The position numbers were made by a program, and so were the translations under genes. Shown here one piece after another: positions 8,994-18,684 of a stretch of 64,000 bases of DNA. The notes below the pieces were generated by a model that ran no database searches, was not told where the DNA came from, and saw only the letters and a list, made by a program, of their open reading frames with translations. How positions within the stretch are numbered: position 1 is the stretch's first letter; the number at the start of each line of letters is the position of its first letter. Source of the DNA: a virus; IMG/VR virus record IMGVR_UViG_3300026097_000980, positions 91,509 to 155,508 of that record, one strand, 5' to 3'.

Positions 8994-9292
8994 TGTTCTT
9001 CTTCTACCACAATCTTTAACGGATACCCGTTGCTTCTCGCAATCGCTGTTGCTTCTAGACCTTTTTGTTCTGCAATTTCATATAGATATGCACCGGCTAT
9101 GCCACTTCCTGTATTATGCACTTCCATTGTGATTTGTTCAGCAGTCATCCTATCATGTCTAAATATTCCCATTAAGATTTCTATCACCAGTTCCATAGGT
9201 GTTACGTCGTCGTTCAACAATAACACTTTCCATAATTTTGGAGGTGACAGGTCCGTTTTGGTTTTTATTTTAAGATCATTTTCTGTTGTCAT
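8990..9292 (-). CDS. clpS: ClpS, adaptor of the ClpAP protease
   Basis: A 100-residue ClpS. The core PKLWKVLLLNDDVTPMELVI, then MEVHNTGSGIAGAYLYEIAEQK, matches the N-degron-binding adaptor fold; the NDD and the M of TPM belong to the substrate pocket. It delivers N-end-rule substrates to ClpAP. It is coupled to heme oxygenase downstream and follows hsp20; clpP is at 46 kb and no ClpA/X ATPase is in the window, so it would act with host ClpA. Confidence 0.93.
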   Translation of the reverse strand: MTTENDLKIKTKTDLSPPKLWKVLLLNDDVTPMELVIEILMGIFRHDRMTAEQITMEVHNTGSGIAGAYLYEIAEQKGLEATAIARSNGYPLKIVVEEEQ

Positions 9293-9311
9293 GTTATCCT
9301 CTGATATAAGT

Positions 9312-9329
9312 GGGGGAGTTGCCTCCCCC
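9312..9329 (-). terminator. Hairpin between hsp20 and clpS
   Basis: GGGGGAG/CTCCCCC forms a perfect 7-bp stem with a four-base loop, directly after the hsp20 stop. No T-run follows on the minus strand, so it may be an mRNA 3' stabiliser or processing hairpin rather than a full terminator. Confidence 0.45.
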
Positions 9330-9338
9330 TAGACTGTG

Positions 9339-9803
9339 TTACTTGCTATCTACTGTGAGAGATTCTTTTGAAGCAGGAGCCTCAATTGCAATCTTCTTAG
9401 GTTGTAGCTCTTCTGGAACTTCACGCTTGAGGTATACATTCAGCATACCGTTGTCTAGCGAAGCTCGTTCTACTTCTACGTGATCAGCAAGTGTAAACGA
9501 TCTGCTGAAGTTACGTCCTGCGATGCCTTTGTGTAGATAGTTTACTTCATCATCACCTTTTGGAGATATACCTTCTACAGTAAGGATATTTTTGTCCTTG
9601 GTAATATCCAAGTTATCCATATCGAACCCAGCAACGGCCAAAGTAATTACATACTCGTCGTCGTTAATCTGTGCAATGTTATATGGAGGATATCCTTGCG
9701 GAGCACTGTTTGCGAATTGACGATCTAGTTCGTCGAACAGTCTATCAAATCCCACAGTTGCTCTGTGTAATGAAGGTAGGTCTAGAGTTGTTAGTCTTGT
9801 CAT
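9339..9803 (-). CDS. hsp20: Small heat-shock protein Hsp20
   Basis: A 154-residue alpha-crystallin-domain chaperone that holds unfolded proteins. The N-terminal MTRLTTLDLPSLHRATVGFD resembles IbpA-type proteins. The domain spans about 38-135 with ITKDKNILTVEG, GIAGRNFSRSFTLADHVEV and LDNGMLNVYLKREVPEE, followed by an IAIE C-terminal anchor. The leader has AAAGGAG before the ATG and a late-type box about 60 bases upstream. Hsp20 is a common cargo of marine T4-like phages. Confidence 0.93.
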   Translation of the reverse strand: MTRLTTLDLPSLHRATVGFDRLFDELDRQFANSAPQGYPPYNIAQINDDEYVITLAVAGFDMDNLDITKDKNILTVEGISPKGDDEVNYLHKGIAGRNFSRSFTLADHVEVERASLDNGMLNVYLKREVPEELQPKKIAIEAPASKESLTVDSK

Positions 9804-9863
9804 TTTGTTTCTCCTTTTAAATAAGCAAGATTTTTACGTAGGACCCATTATGGCGTCCAAGTT

Positions 9864-9871
9864 TATTTATC
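9864..9871 (-). promoter_or_regulatory. Late-type box GATAAATA upstream of hsp20
   Basis: Minus-strand GATAAATA lies about 60 bases before the hsp20 ATG. The predicted leader contains a GGACGCCAT/ATGGGTCC inverted repeat and an AAAGGAG ribosome site. Confidence 0.4.
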
Positions 9872-10982
9872 ACACGAATACACCGTTGTACTGTTGTGTG
9901 ACTCTGACAAATGTAGTACATTTACTTAGGTGCTTGAGCTTTGCGGCTCCGGCATAGGTACAGGTACTACGCAAACCGCCCAGGATGTCCTGAACGACGT
10001 CTTCTACTGCTCCGCGATATGGCACAAGAACTTCTCTGCCTTCCGCGGAACGGTATTCTCGTAATCCACCAAAGTGTTTTTCATTTGCGGCCTTTGAGCT
10101 CATTCCGTAGAATTGTACAAACTGTTTTACTTCCACAATTGGTTTTCCATCTTGTAGGGTATACTCTTTCTGGTACCAACGGTTTACAACGTCTCCGCCG
10201 CCTTCATCACAGCCCGCAAGCATACCACCAAGCATTACAAAGTCAGCACCTGCGGCAAACGCCTTAGCCACATCGCCAGGACAAGTGCAACCGCCATCAG
10301 CAATAATGTGGCCGCCCAAACCGTGGGCTGCATCGGCACACTCAATGACAGCTGATAACTGAGGATAACCAACCCCAGTTTGAATCCGTGTAGTACATAC
10401 ACTACCAGGGCCAATGCCCACTTTAACAATATCTGCACCTGCAAGAATAAGTTCCTCAGTCATCTCACCTGTTACTACATTACCCGCAATGATGACAATA
10501 TGCGGATAAGTCTTGCGCATCTCTGACACAAAGTCACGGAAGCGATTTGAATATCCGTTGGCTACGTCGATGCAAACGTATTTTAGATTACCGTCTGCAC
10601 GACTGTATACATCTGCAAACTTGTTCCAATCACTGCCGTTGATGCCTATGCTCATAGCAACTTTATTAGTTCGTAGATATTCGTCTGTGTCGTAAAAGTC
10701 CACAAGCTCGTCCGCAGTGTAAGTCTTAACTAGACAGGTAAACATACCTAGACGTGCAAGTTCGTCTGCCATCTCAAATGTACCAACACCGTCCATATTG
10801 GCAGCCATAACAGGAATGCCTCGCCAGTGTTCATCTTCGATATTGTCAGGAAACTCTGGCGTCCAATTGCGCCAAGTGTATCCTCTATGAAGCTGTACTT
10901 CTTTGCGACTGCCTAGTGTGCTACGCTTGGGGCGAATAAGAACGTCTTTATAATCTAGTCTAAGTTCTGATTCAATTCTCAT
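9870..10982 (-). CDS. guaC: GMP reductase
   Basis: A 370-residue enzyme of the IMPDH/GMPR family that converts GMP to IMP with NADPH. The N-terminus [20 protein letters not shown] is close to E. coli Gua[42 protein letters not shown] (catalytic Cys) and [20 protein letters not shown] complete the signature. No CBS domain is present, which favours GMP reductase over IMP dehydrogenase. It has about 20 more residues than E. coli GuaC near the N-terminus. The ATG at 10982 overlaps the exonuclease stop (ATGA). Confidence 0.9.
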   Translation of the reverse strand: MRIESELRLDYKDVLIRPKRSTLGSRKEVQLHRGYTWRNWTPEFPDNIEDEHWRGIPVMAANMDGVGTFEMADELARLGMFTCLVKTYTADELVDFYDTDEYLRTNKVAMSIGINGSDWNKFADVYSRADGNLKYVCIDVANGYSNRFRDFVSEMRKTYPHIVIIAGNVVTGEMTEELILAGADIVKVGIGPGSVCTTRIQTGVGYPQLSAVIECADAAHGLGGHIIADGGCTCPGDVAKAFAAGADFVMLGGMLAGCDEGGGDVVNRWYQKEYTLQDGKPIVEVKQFVQFYGMSSKAANEKHFGGLREYRSAEGREVLVPYRGAVEDVVQDILGGLRSTCTYAGAAKLKHLSKCTTFVRVTQQYNGVFV

Positions 10983-11542
10983 CTGCTTTCTCCAATAGGA
11001 TCTAGTCCTTTGTTTCGCAATCCTTTTAGCACATTCTGTACACCGACTGCTTGATTCCAAGCATCTTCTAGTGCGTGATGTTTTAGCACAGGCGGACGAT
11101 TGGGATCAATACCTAAGTCATACAATGTACGAGTGTCACGGGCTTGCCAAAACTGCCAAGGACATGATTTTTGTAATTTGCTAAAAATATGTTCTAGAAT
11201 TACCAAGTCAAATCCTGCTCCGTGACTCCACACTCGTTTAGCACCCCAACAAAATTTATACAATTGATCCATAGCATCCTTAATATCGACTCTGCCTTCA
11301 GGATTAAATGCTTCTTCTTGTGCTTCGGCACTTTGCTTTGCCCACCACTCAATGGTAGCATCGCTTGTGGTAAGACCTAGTGCGTCGCAACTGTCGATGT
11401 CCACACGGACATAAAACTTTTCACAGTCAGGTGATTCGACATCGTCACCATAAGGATCAAACTTCACAGCACCAATACTCAAAACTGTAGCCGTAGGCAA
11501 TACGTCCAAAGTTTCTAAATCTATCATTACATCACTTAGCAT
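10979..11542 (-). CDS. DEDDh-type 3'-5' exonuclease
   Basis: A 187-residue RNase H-fold exonuclease. Visible motifs are MIDLETLDV (ExoI: D, E), [12 protein letters not shown] (ExoII: D) and [11 protein letters not shown] (ExoIII: H..D). The phrase [19 protein letters not shown] resembles the Rv2179c-like/exonuclease VIII group of phage exonucleases. It would degrade RNA or DNA from the 3' end. It is coupled to guaC. Confidence 0.85.
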   Translation of the reverse strand: MLSDVMIDLETLDVLPTATVLSIGAVKFDPYGDDVESPDCEKFYVRVDIDSCDALGLTTSDATIEWWAKQSAEAQEEAFNPEGRVDIKDAMDQLYKFCWGAKRVWSHGAGFDLVILEHIFSKLQKSCPWQFWQARDTRTLYDLGIDPNRPPVLKHHALEDAWNQAVGVQNVLKGLRNKGLDPIGESR

Positions 11543-11601
11543 TATTTTCTCTCAAGTTTTTGATCTATGTTACTATAGTAACATCTAAGAAAATTTTGTC
11601 A

Positions 11602-11637
11602 ATAAAAAAGGACTCCGAAGAGTCCTTTTTGTTTTTT
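11602..11637 (-). terminator. Terminator after groEL
   Basis: AAGGACTC/GAGTCCTT stem around CGAA, with T-runs on both sides (TTTTTT on the minus strand). It lies between the groEL stop and the start of the next minus-strand gene and is probably bidirectional. Confidence 0.8.
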
Positions 11638-11638
11638 A

Positions 11639-13240
<1,602 letters not shown>

Positions 13241-13537
13241 TTACTCTCCCTCTCTTACAATTGCATACACTTCTTCTTCTTTTAGAATGTGGTAGTCCTG
13301 TCCGTCAACTTTAATCGTTTGTCCTTGGAAAGTACCAAACACTACAGTATCATCTACTTTAATTTGCATTTCTACATGTTCACCGTTGTCTAGTACTCTA
13401 CCAGGTCCAACTGCAAGAACTTTTCCTTTGGTGGGTTGCGCATTCACCGCATCTGGAATAACCAGCGATGAAGCATTTAATGTATCGTCATCTAGTAATT
13501 GGACAACGAGTCTGTCTCTGATAGGTTCAAATTTCAT
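13241..13537 (-). CDS. groES: GroES co-chaperonin
   Basis: A 98-residue Hsp10. MKFEPIRDRLVVQLLDD opens the beta barrel; the mobile loop that contacts GroEL corresponds to NASSLVIPDAVNAQPTKG; VLAVGPGRVLDNGE and KEEEVYAIV are typical. The loop hydrophobic triple reads LVI (GIVL in E. coli). AAAGGAG precedes the ATG, and a CCTAAATA box lies about 37 bases upstream. Confidence 0.96.
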   Translation of the reverse strand: MKFEPIRDRLVVQLLDDDTLNASSLVIPDAVNAQPTKGKVLAVGPGRVLDNGEHVEMQIKVDDTVVFGTFQGQTIKVDGQDYHILKEEEVYAIVREGE

Positions 13538-13573
13538 TATATTCTCCTTTTAAAGTAAGATTGTTTTCGGCCC

Positions 13574-13581
13574 TATTTAGG
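13574..13581 (-). promoter_or_regulatory. Late-type box CCTAAATA upstream of groESL
   Basis: Minus-strand CCTAAATA lies 37 bases before the groES ATG, leaving a leader with a good AAAGGAG site. A second AATAAATA lies about 18 bases further upstream. Confidence 0.4.
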
Positions 13582-13598
13582 TTCCATGACTATTTATT

Positions 13599-13841
13599 TT
13601 AATAGTTTTTCTGCGGTAATTTTTGTTGATTAAGTTTTTTACGCCATCGAGCTTTTGCCGCAGAACGTGCCCGCTTCCTTTCAGAACTAGGTTTTTCGTA
13701 AGACTCTCTTTTTCGTACTTCTTCCAATATACGACTATCGTTGACTTTTCGTTTAAGTCTACGAAGAGCTTGAGTAAGATTTTCATTGTCTTTTAATTTG
13801 ACAGATCTGCCTTTAAAATCGTTATGTTTATAATTAGCCAT
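13599..13841 (-). CDS. rpsU: Ribosomal protein bS21
   Basis: An 80-residue, highly basic protein. VKLKDNENLTQALRRLKRKV, continuing to VRKRESYEKPSSERKRARSAAKARW, is characteristic of bS21, the small-subunit protein near the anti-Shine-Dalgarno region. Phage copies may replace host bS21 and bias initiation. A perfect TATAAATA box lies five bases before the ATG with no Shine-Dalgarno between, which suggests a leaderless message. Confidence 0.93.
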   Translation of the reverse strand: MANYKHNDFKGRSVKLKDNENLTQALRRLKRKVNDSRILEEVRKRESYEKPSSERKRARSAAKARWRKKLNQQKLPQKNY

Positions 13842-13846
13842 GGAAA

Positions 13847-13854
13847 TATTTATA
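13847..13854 (-). promoter_or_regulatory. Late-type box TATAAATA, 5 nt from ATG of rpsU
   Basis: Perfect T4-type late box on the minus strand followed by TTTCC and ATG. Predicted transcription start coincides with the start codon. Confidence 0.55.
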
Positions 13855-13888
13855 TTTTAACCTTAATACAACTATTATATATGAAACA

Positions 13889-14299
13889 TTAAAGATTGTC
13901 TACCGAAGGATGCTTTAAAATAATATTAGTAATCTGACTATATGAATTTATAATTCTGTGATTGTAGCTTGGAAAAAATCTATCGTTGCCTACTGAATAT
14001 GCTTTTTTATTTGCTTTTAAAAACCCAACTAATTCTCTAAAATCTGATTCGGCATTATAGATTATTAAATCGCTTTTTACAATTTTATCGAGCAACCATT
14101 CCTGACTATGTTCTTGACCCCAATAATAACATATAACAGGCACTGTCTCCCCAATATCCAACAAAGGCTTTGTAAAATTTTGAGTTTGATCTTGATTTAA
14201 ATCCACAAGAAGAAGGCGAAATCCTGATTCAAGATAGTCATCCGGTTCGGTAACTACAATAATTTTCTGATCTACTTCTTGTTCTTGATTTGGTTCCAT
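13889..14299 (-). CDS. Hypothetical protein, Rossmann-like
   Basis: A 136-residue protein with alternating beta strands and helices: RLLLVDLNQ, VPVICYYWG, SDLIIYNAES, KAYSVGNDR. An acidic N-terminus MEPNQEQEVDQ precedes the first strand. No catalytic motif is visible. It lies between rpsU and a large membrane protein. I do not recognise the family beyond a possible nucleotide-binding fold. Confidence 0.55.
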   Translation of the reverse strand: MEPNQEQEVDQKIIVVTEPDDYLESGFRLLLVDLNQDQTQNFTKPLLDIGETVPVICYYWGQEHSQEWLLDKIVKSDLIIYNAESDFRELVGFLKANKKAYSVGNDRFFPSYNHRIINSYSQITNIILKHPSVDNL

Positions 14300-14336
14300 A
14301 TAGAGGTGCTCGATTGTTCAGAGTTTTGAATGTAAT

Positions 14337-16139
14337 CTATTTTTCTCTTTTGATCTGCTGGGTTCCCTGTTTCTCTATCCACTGAGATCTTTTTTTTTGA
14401 TCTTGTTGTTCAGCTATCCATTTGAGTGCTTCGGTAGCATCCTCGTCGAGCTCTAAATATTCTTCAGTTTCCCAAGGCAATAACTCTATTTTTCCGTGTT
14501 TTAACAATTGTCTTTGTCTTTTTAAACTGTCCTCAGGATTGTCTGCCTTCCACATTCTCATTGCTTCTCTTTCAGCTTCATGAACAGAATCTAAAATTTC
14601 TTCGTCCGTTTCGTCGTACTCTTCTTCTGTATCATTATCCGAATCGATCTCTGTCTCGACTGTCTCAATTTCTGTTTCAGTGATTTCAACTTCTTGATTG
14701 ATTTTTTCATCTCTACTTACAGGATTTTCGTCATTGTAAAATTCTTCTACCAATCCTTGTGTTTCTTTTTGCGTAGCAAGGTCCCAATCTTGTAAATATT
14801 TTGGATCTATCGTTGGCGCCGGTATGTAGTCATCTTGCGTAGGATCGCTTCCTTGTTCCTCTGGAATTGGTTCCTCACTTCCTCTATCCGTTCCATTAGG
14901 AGGTCCGTCTCCGTCAGGATCCTCTGGCCCTCCATCATTATCGTTGGGCTCATCTTTTTCCTCGGTGGCAGTTTCATTTCGCTCCTCCCTGCTCCAATTA
15001 AAAGTATACTGGCTTGCAATTAGAAGTAGTACAGCAAGAGGATCAAACACAATGATAATAACAATAATAACCCAACGAACTGCTTCTTCTAATAGATTTT
15101 TATCTGCTTGCTCGCCATAGATAAACTCTGCAATATACTTGATAGGACCAACTTCCGCTTCTAGCTTGCGATACTCAGCTTCTAGAGTAAACTTTTGTTC
15201 TGTGAGAGCGTCAAGCTCTGTGTTAGCGGCTTTGATTCTTGCGTTCTGTTCGTCGATGATAGCATCAATATCTTCGCCTGTGCTTTGACCTAATTGTCCA
15301 CGAAGTCTGCCAATAAGTTTGTTGCTGTCATCAATCTCTGCTTCAGCACGACTACGAAGTCTCTGTATTTCTTCTTGAGCGTTTGCTTTTAGTTCTTCAA
15401 TCTTAGCGAGAATCTCCGTACGTTCTTGCTCGAGCCCTTCTTTATATGCAGATACAGCACGGGCTGTGCCGCCGCCGTATGCACCGTCTGGTCTAGTACC
15501 TACTAGACTTTGTAGGCGTTTAACTGCTTCTTCGTCTGTGGTATCAATATCGGATAGTTCGTTAAATCTAGCAAGTTTTTCATCAACAGCTGGAAGTTGA
15601 CCTAAATAAAATTCTTTGTCTCGTTCAAGTTTTTCGTTAGTAGCATCAATAGCAGGTTGTACACGATCGTAGGCTGTGTCAATACGCTCTTGTTCTCTGT
15701 CAATCTGTGACTGTATGTTTTGATCTGCACCTGTGCCTGAAGTTTGTGTAGTTTCTACTATTTGTTCGGCACGAGCAATAACTGCTTGCTGTCTAGCAAT
15801 CTCTTTTTCAATCTGTTCAATTTGTGCAACGCCTTCGCCTGCGGCTGACGTCTGTTCTATGTGTGCCTTTGACAAGAACCCAAAGATACCCATGCTTGTA
15901 ATAAACATTAGAATAATAACAGCGGTACTTAGATAGGTTTTGAGCCACCAAGTAGCACGTTCCCAGTGCTTGTGTAACCACACTGCTGTGACCAGTTTAC
16001 CAATCTCAAGAGCGCCGCCCATAATGATAATTGGAACTGCGGCTGCCGCAAAGATAGCAACAAGCCCTGCTACTGAGTAGTAAATGGCAACCGCACTAAT
16101 AGTGAGTGCGGTGATGAGTGTTAGTACTGCTAAGAACAT
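14337..16139 (-). CDS. Large membrane protein with long coiled coils and acidic C-terminus
   Basis: A 600-residue protein. It starts with three to four hydrophobic segments (about 1-100: MFLAVLTLITALTISAVAI, GLVAIFAAAAVPIIIMGGAL, TYLSTAVIILMFITSMGIFG). A long coiled coil (about 110-330) contains a short peptidoglycan-binding-like stretch LQSLVGTRPDGAYGGGTARA. One more membrane segment (about 350-375, WVIIVIIIVFDPLAVLLLI) follows, then an acidic Glu/Asp/Pro-rich tail. Its placement before envelope lipoproteins and a cell-wall hydrolase suggests an envelope role at infection or lysis, but no family is certain. Confidence 0.65.
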   Translation of the reverse strand: MFLAVLTLITALTISAVAIYYSVAGLVAIFAAAAVPIIIMGGALEIGKLVTAVWLHKHWERATWWLKTYLSTAVIILMFITSMGIFGFLSKAHIEQTSAAGEGVAQIEQIEKEIARQQAVIARAEQIVETTQTSGTGADQNIQSQIDREQERIDTAYDRVQPAIDATNEKLERDKEFYLGQLPAVDEKLARFNELSDIDTTDEEAVKRLQSLVGTRPDGAYGGGTARAVSAYKEGLEQERTEILAKIEELKANAQEEIQRLRSRAEAEIDDSNKLIGRLRGQLGQSTGEDIDAIIDEQNARIKAANTELDALTEQKFTLEAEYRKLEAEVGPIKYIAEFIYGEQADKNLLEEAVRWVIIVIIIVFDPLAVLLLIASQYTFNWSREERNETATEEKDEPNDNDGGPEDPDGDGPPNGTDRGSEEPIPEEQGSDPTQDDYIPAPTIDPKYLQDWDLATQKETQGLVEEFYNDENPVSRDEKINQEVEITETEIETVETEIDSDNDTEEEYDETDEEILDSVHEAEREAMRMWKADNPEDSLKRQRQLLKHGKIELLPWETEEYLELDEDATEALKWIAEQQDQKKRSQWIEKQGTQQIKREK

Positions 16140-16143
16140 ACTG

Positions 16144-16151
16144 TATTTATT
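16144..16151 (-). promoter_or_regulatory. Late-type box AATAAATA, 4 nt from ATG
   Basis: Minus-strand AATAAATA followed by CAGT and the ATG at 16139. No Shine-Dalgarno is available, so the message is predicted to be leaderless. Confidence 0.45.
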
Positions 16152-16581
16152 TTTCTACCCATGTCCAAGCACCGGAACCGTTATCGAAACACGCAGTAGC
16201 GTCCATGGTTTTTGTAACATTATGTGCAGTTGCTTGAATGTAAATTTTTCGACAGTATCCGCTTCCGGCTGGATAGGTAATAACAGGAACAGCCATACCG
16301 GTTGCTTCAGAGCCGTACCAGATAACTTTTTCTCCGTTTTCCGCAAACATCAAAGCATGGTGAATTGAACTTTGATACTTCACTTCGTCCTGACTGTTCA
16401 TTGTTTTAAACCAGCCAAATGATAGTGTGATAATTTGGTTTGTAAAGTTTCCCGAACGATACTCGTAAAATTTAGGACTATTAAAGTCAGCAAATGCCTG
16501 ATTAGTAACCAGGCATAGCGGTATTAATAACTTCCCAAGTGCCGTCAGGACGTTGACAGCTGATAGCTTGGCGATGAACAT
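16147..16581 (-). CDS. Secreted surface-antigen-like protein
   Basis: A 144-residue product. An N-terminal hydrophobic run (LTALGKLLIPLCLVTNQAFA, likely signal peptide cut before DFN) is followed by a Tyr/Gly-rich domain ending YCRKIYIQATAHNVTKTMDA and a CFDNGSGAWTWV motif. The C-terminal Cys...Cys-W pattern resembles the 17-kDa surface antigen group. The signal peptide is encoded inside the last 80 bases of the upstream lipoprotein gene, in another frame; no alternative start lies after that overlap. Start therefore moderately supported. Confidence 0.5.
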   Translation of the reverse strand: MFIAKLSAVNVLTALGKLLIPLCLVTNQAFADFNSPKFYEYRSGNFTNQIITLSFGWFKTMNSQDEVKYQSSIHHALMFAENGEKVIWYGSEATGMAVPVITYPAGSGYCRKIYIQATAHNVTKTMDATACFDNGSGAWTWVEK

Positions 16582-16831
16582 AATGTCCTCCGATTTGCAT
16601 TGGATATGTGAACACTCCGCAATTAGGTGCCATACCTAATCTATGTTGTGCAACCCTTTTGATCTGATCATCAGTACACTCGACAAGAGTTTGACTTTCG
16701 ACAGTTTCGCCATTCTTGGTTAAGATTTCCTGTGAAGTATGGCAGTATTGCGGAGTGTGATTAACAACTTTTGTTTGAGCAGAGGAGCAACCTGCTAATG
16801 CAATTGCTCCTAAGATTAACAGACCACGCAT
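16502..16831 (-). CDS. Small lipoprotein, surface-antigen-like
   Basis: A 109-residue protein with a lipoprotein signal MRGLLILGAIALAGC (lipobox LAGC, lipidated Cys15). The C-terminal half has CGVFTYPMQIGGHYVHRQAI and then SCQRPDGTWEV, a pattern seen in 17-kDa-antigen-type outer-membrane lipoproteins. It would sit in the host envelope. It lies between two other exported proteins in one leftward operon. Confidence 0.7.
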   Translation of the reverse strand: MRGLLILGAIALAGCSSAQTKVVNHTPQYCHTSQEILTKNGETVESQTLVECTDDQIKRVAQHRLGMAPNCGVFTYPMQIGGHYVHRQAISCQRPDGTWEVINTAMPGY

Positions 16832-16832
16832 G

Positions 16833-17321
16833 TTATTGTGCCTTGTTAGTTGTTATTAAAGCGTCGAATACATCTTTAGGCATTTTAAGTTTTACAAACG
16901 TGTAATGTTTGCCCTGAAAAATATAAGTGCCTCGTTCTTCTTCAAGATGCTGGGTAATTGCAGTATCTTTTACACTGTATGAAATAACAGTATGAGTCGA
17001 ACGCTGGTCGTTTACAAATTCTAGTTTTGTTTCTGAATTAACTTTGCCATTAATTCGCTTGGCAAAATTATTCATTGCAATTGCATGCATTTGTTCTTCA
17101 GCGGCTTGCTGATAACGACTTTCACCTGCACCGCAAGCATATGCATAATCCTTTGACCACCAAAGGAACCCTTCTGTGCCTGCCTGTGCGCAACTTGCGT
17201 ACCACTTAGGTTGGGCGTATGAATCGCGTTCTGCGATTTCAACAGTTGATGAAAATGTAGAACAACCTGCTGTTACTGCAAATGCTGATGCTACTGCCAG
17301 TGCCTTAAATGTGCCTTTCAT
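16833..17321 (-). CDS. Lipoprotein of the host envelope
   Basis: A 162-residue lipoprotein: MKGTFKALAVASAFAVTAGC has a lipobox TAGC with the lipidated Cys at residue 20. The mature part contains WYASCAQAGTEGFLWWSKDY, YACGAGESRYQQAAEEQMHA and a beta-rich C-terminus. It resembles LPP20/FlgP-like lipoproteins in the Gly-Glu-Ser and Ala-rich segment, but this is tentative. It is first of three exported genes behind a strong sigma70-type promoter. Confidence 0.65.
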   Translation of the reverse strand: MKGTFKALAVASAFAVTAGCSTFSSTVEIAERDSYAQPKWYASCAQAGTEGFLWWSKDYAYACGAGESRYQQAAEEQMHAIAMNNFAKRINGKVNSETKLEFVNDQRSTHTVISYSVKDTAITQHLEEERGTYIFQGKHYTFVKLKMPKDVFDALITTNKAQ

Positions 17322-17361
17322 TGTATTAGTCTCCGTGTGTGTTTTCTAACAATGTTTAATT

Positions 17362-17390
17362 AGTATAAGTGAAATTGATCCGGTTGTCAA
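17362..17390 (-). promoter_or_regulatory. Sigma70-type promoter for the lipoprotein operon
   Basis: TTGACA-N17-TATACT on the minus strand, about 40 bases before the ATG at 17321, where GGAG gives a ribosome site. Confidence 0.75.
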
Positions 17391-17394
17391 CCTT

Positions 17395-17946
17395 TTATTC
17401 GGCTCTGTAAAAGATGTGAGCACCGATGCGTCCAATTGTGCGGAATCGCTTGTTCCAACTTGGGTCAACATAGGTTGCATGATAGTGAGTAGCACCTTCT
17501 GTGATGCCTCTGTATAAGTCGCGATTGAGGATTTGAAATGCCACAGTCTGTGCCCGTCTCCATGCCTCGGCATCAGTAGGATTATCACTCTTGCCATCAC
17601 AGAACCAGCTGAACTGACACTTGTGTCTAACAGGTACAAGTTTGTTGTGATTATCTTTCCACCATTTGGAATATTTCGCATCTTGAACTACTCCACAAGG
17701 TGTGTTCGGCCAGCGGCTGTCTCGCACACGATTAAGAACAACATCGCTGACAGCGAACATTCCTGCAAGATTGTCTGAACGACTTTCGTGGTACACATTT
17801 AGTGCCATACAGTATTCCTGCGGATGGCTCTCCATTGTGTATAATTCTGCTTCTGGTGCTCTGATAGTATCACCAAAGGAATTGTCTGACGCAACCGATA
17901 CTGTTGCAAACAACATCGAAGACACGATTGCTGTTGTAAATTTCAT
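17395..17946 (-). CDS. SleB-type cell-wall hydrolase
   Basis: A 183-residue exported hydrolase. The signal peptide is MKFTTAIVSSMLFATVSVAS. The catalytic domain starts NVYHESRSDNLAGMFAVSDV, with the catalytic Glu in YHES, and continues VVLNRVRDSRWPNTPCGVV, CQFSWFCDG and GATHYHATYVDPSW, all typical of SleB/CwlJ lytic transglycosylase-like enzymes. It would cleave peptidoglycan during lysis or entry. The start is fixed by GGAGCGAATA before the ATG. Confidence 0.9.
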   Translation of the reverse strand: MKFTTAIVSSMLFATVSVASDNSFGDTIRAPEAELYTMESHPQEYCMALNVYHESRSDNLAGMFAVSDVVLNRVRDSRWPNTPCGVVQDAKYSKWWKDNHNKLVPVRHKCQFSWFCDGKSDNPTDAEAWRRAQTVAFQILNRDLYRGITEGATHYHATYVDPSWNKRFRTIGRIGAHIFYRAE

Positions 17947-17999
17947 TATTCGCTCCATCAATTATTTAAAGGTTAATCTCTTATAATAAACTGTTAAGT

Positions 18000-18446
18000 T
18001 TACCCGCGACGCATTTTACTGATCATTTCTGCTTCTTCTTGATTAATAACAGGAACAGCATTACTTTTATGCATAGTAGCCACTCCCTTGATGAGTGTGC
18101 CTGTATATTCTTTCTTTGGTTGTGCAAGTGCATTTCCTGTGCTCAGTTCGCCACTGGGGATATGTGATCCGCTGTCTCTGCGATAGCCTTTTGGTTGCCA
18201 GTCGAATGTTTTTACTTCTGGTGCTGTCTGATACTGCACAGGCTTGCGGCGTTCTGTTTCGCCATGCACCCAAGCAACATATTGATCAATGTCCATGCAG
18301 AGATCGTGTTGATGTGCCTGCTTCATTCGCTTGTTGTAATCGCGAAGTTCTGCTTGATACTTTTTTAACTGCGTTTTTGTAAGTTTGCTTTTCTTAGGCT
18401 TGGCTGTTCGTAAAGTAGACAAACCTTTTTCGAGATGCATTGTCAT
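18000..18446 (-). CDS. Hypothetical basic protein
   Basis: A 148-residue basic protein; MTMHLEKGLSTLRTAKPKKS is followed by a Lys-rich helix (LTKTQLKKYQAELRDYNKRM) and CMDIDQYVAWVHGE. The ATG at 18446 is chosen because GGAG lies eight bases upstream and the promoter start point (about 18472) excludes the longer reading. The C-terminal half looks unstructured. It is expressed from its own sigma70-type promoter. Function unknown. Confidence 0.6.
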   Translation of the reverse strand: MTMHLEKGLSTLRTAKPKKSKLTKTQLKKYQAELRDYNKRMKQAHQHDLCMDIDQYVAWVHGETERRKPVQYQTAPEVKTFDWQPKGYRRDSGSHIPSGELSTGNALAQPKKEYTGTLIKGVATMHKSNAVPVINQEEAEMISKMRRG

Positions 18447-18478
18447 ACGACACTCCGTAGTTGTTAAACTATACAACT

Positions 18479-18507
18479 ATATTAAACTCGTGTTGTAGAA
18501 ATGTCAA
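18479..18507 (-). promoter_or_regulatory. Sigma70-type promoter
   Basis: TTGACA-N17-TAATAT on the minus strand, giving a start about 25 bases before the ATG at 18446. Confidence 0.7.
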
Positions 18508-18510
18508 CCG

Positions 18511-18558
18511 TTATTGTATTTGTGATTTCATCCACTGCCAGTATTCTGAATCAGTCAT
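18511..18558 (-). CDS. Possible 15-residue microprotein
   Basis: ATG at 18558 opens MTDSEYWQWMKSQIQ, preceded by GGAGAAAGGAA at good spacing. It lies downstream of the peroxiredoxin terminator, so it needs its own transcript, which I could not identify. The strong ribosome site is the only support. Confidence 0.3.
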   Translation of the reverse strand: MTDSEYWQWMKSQIQ

Positions 18559-18571
18559 TTCCTTTCTCCAT

Positions 18572-18606
18572 TAAAAAACCCCGGAACATTTCTATCCCGG
18601 GGTTAA
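18572..18606 (-). terminator. Terminator after the peroxiredoxin gene
   Basis: AACCCCGG/CCGGGGTT stem with an 11-base loop, followed by TTTTTT on the minus strand. Confidence 0.8.
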
Positions 18607-18684
18607 GTCTAGCACAATAGAGCCTACTCCCCGGGAGAGTATCCTAATAGTAGTAGACTGCTGTGTGCGATTGTCTTCATATTA

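Noticed and set aside
9804-9863. ROSE-type RNA thermometer in the hsp20 leader
   Set aside because: The leader has a small inverted repeat, but nothing complementary to the AAAGGAG ribosome site, which ROSE elements require.
18610-18660. Possible small RNA after the peroxiredoxin terminator
   Set aside because: A short GC-containing segment with CCCCGGGAGAG is present, but there is no promoter-hairpin-terminator arrangement to support an RNA gene.
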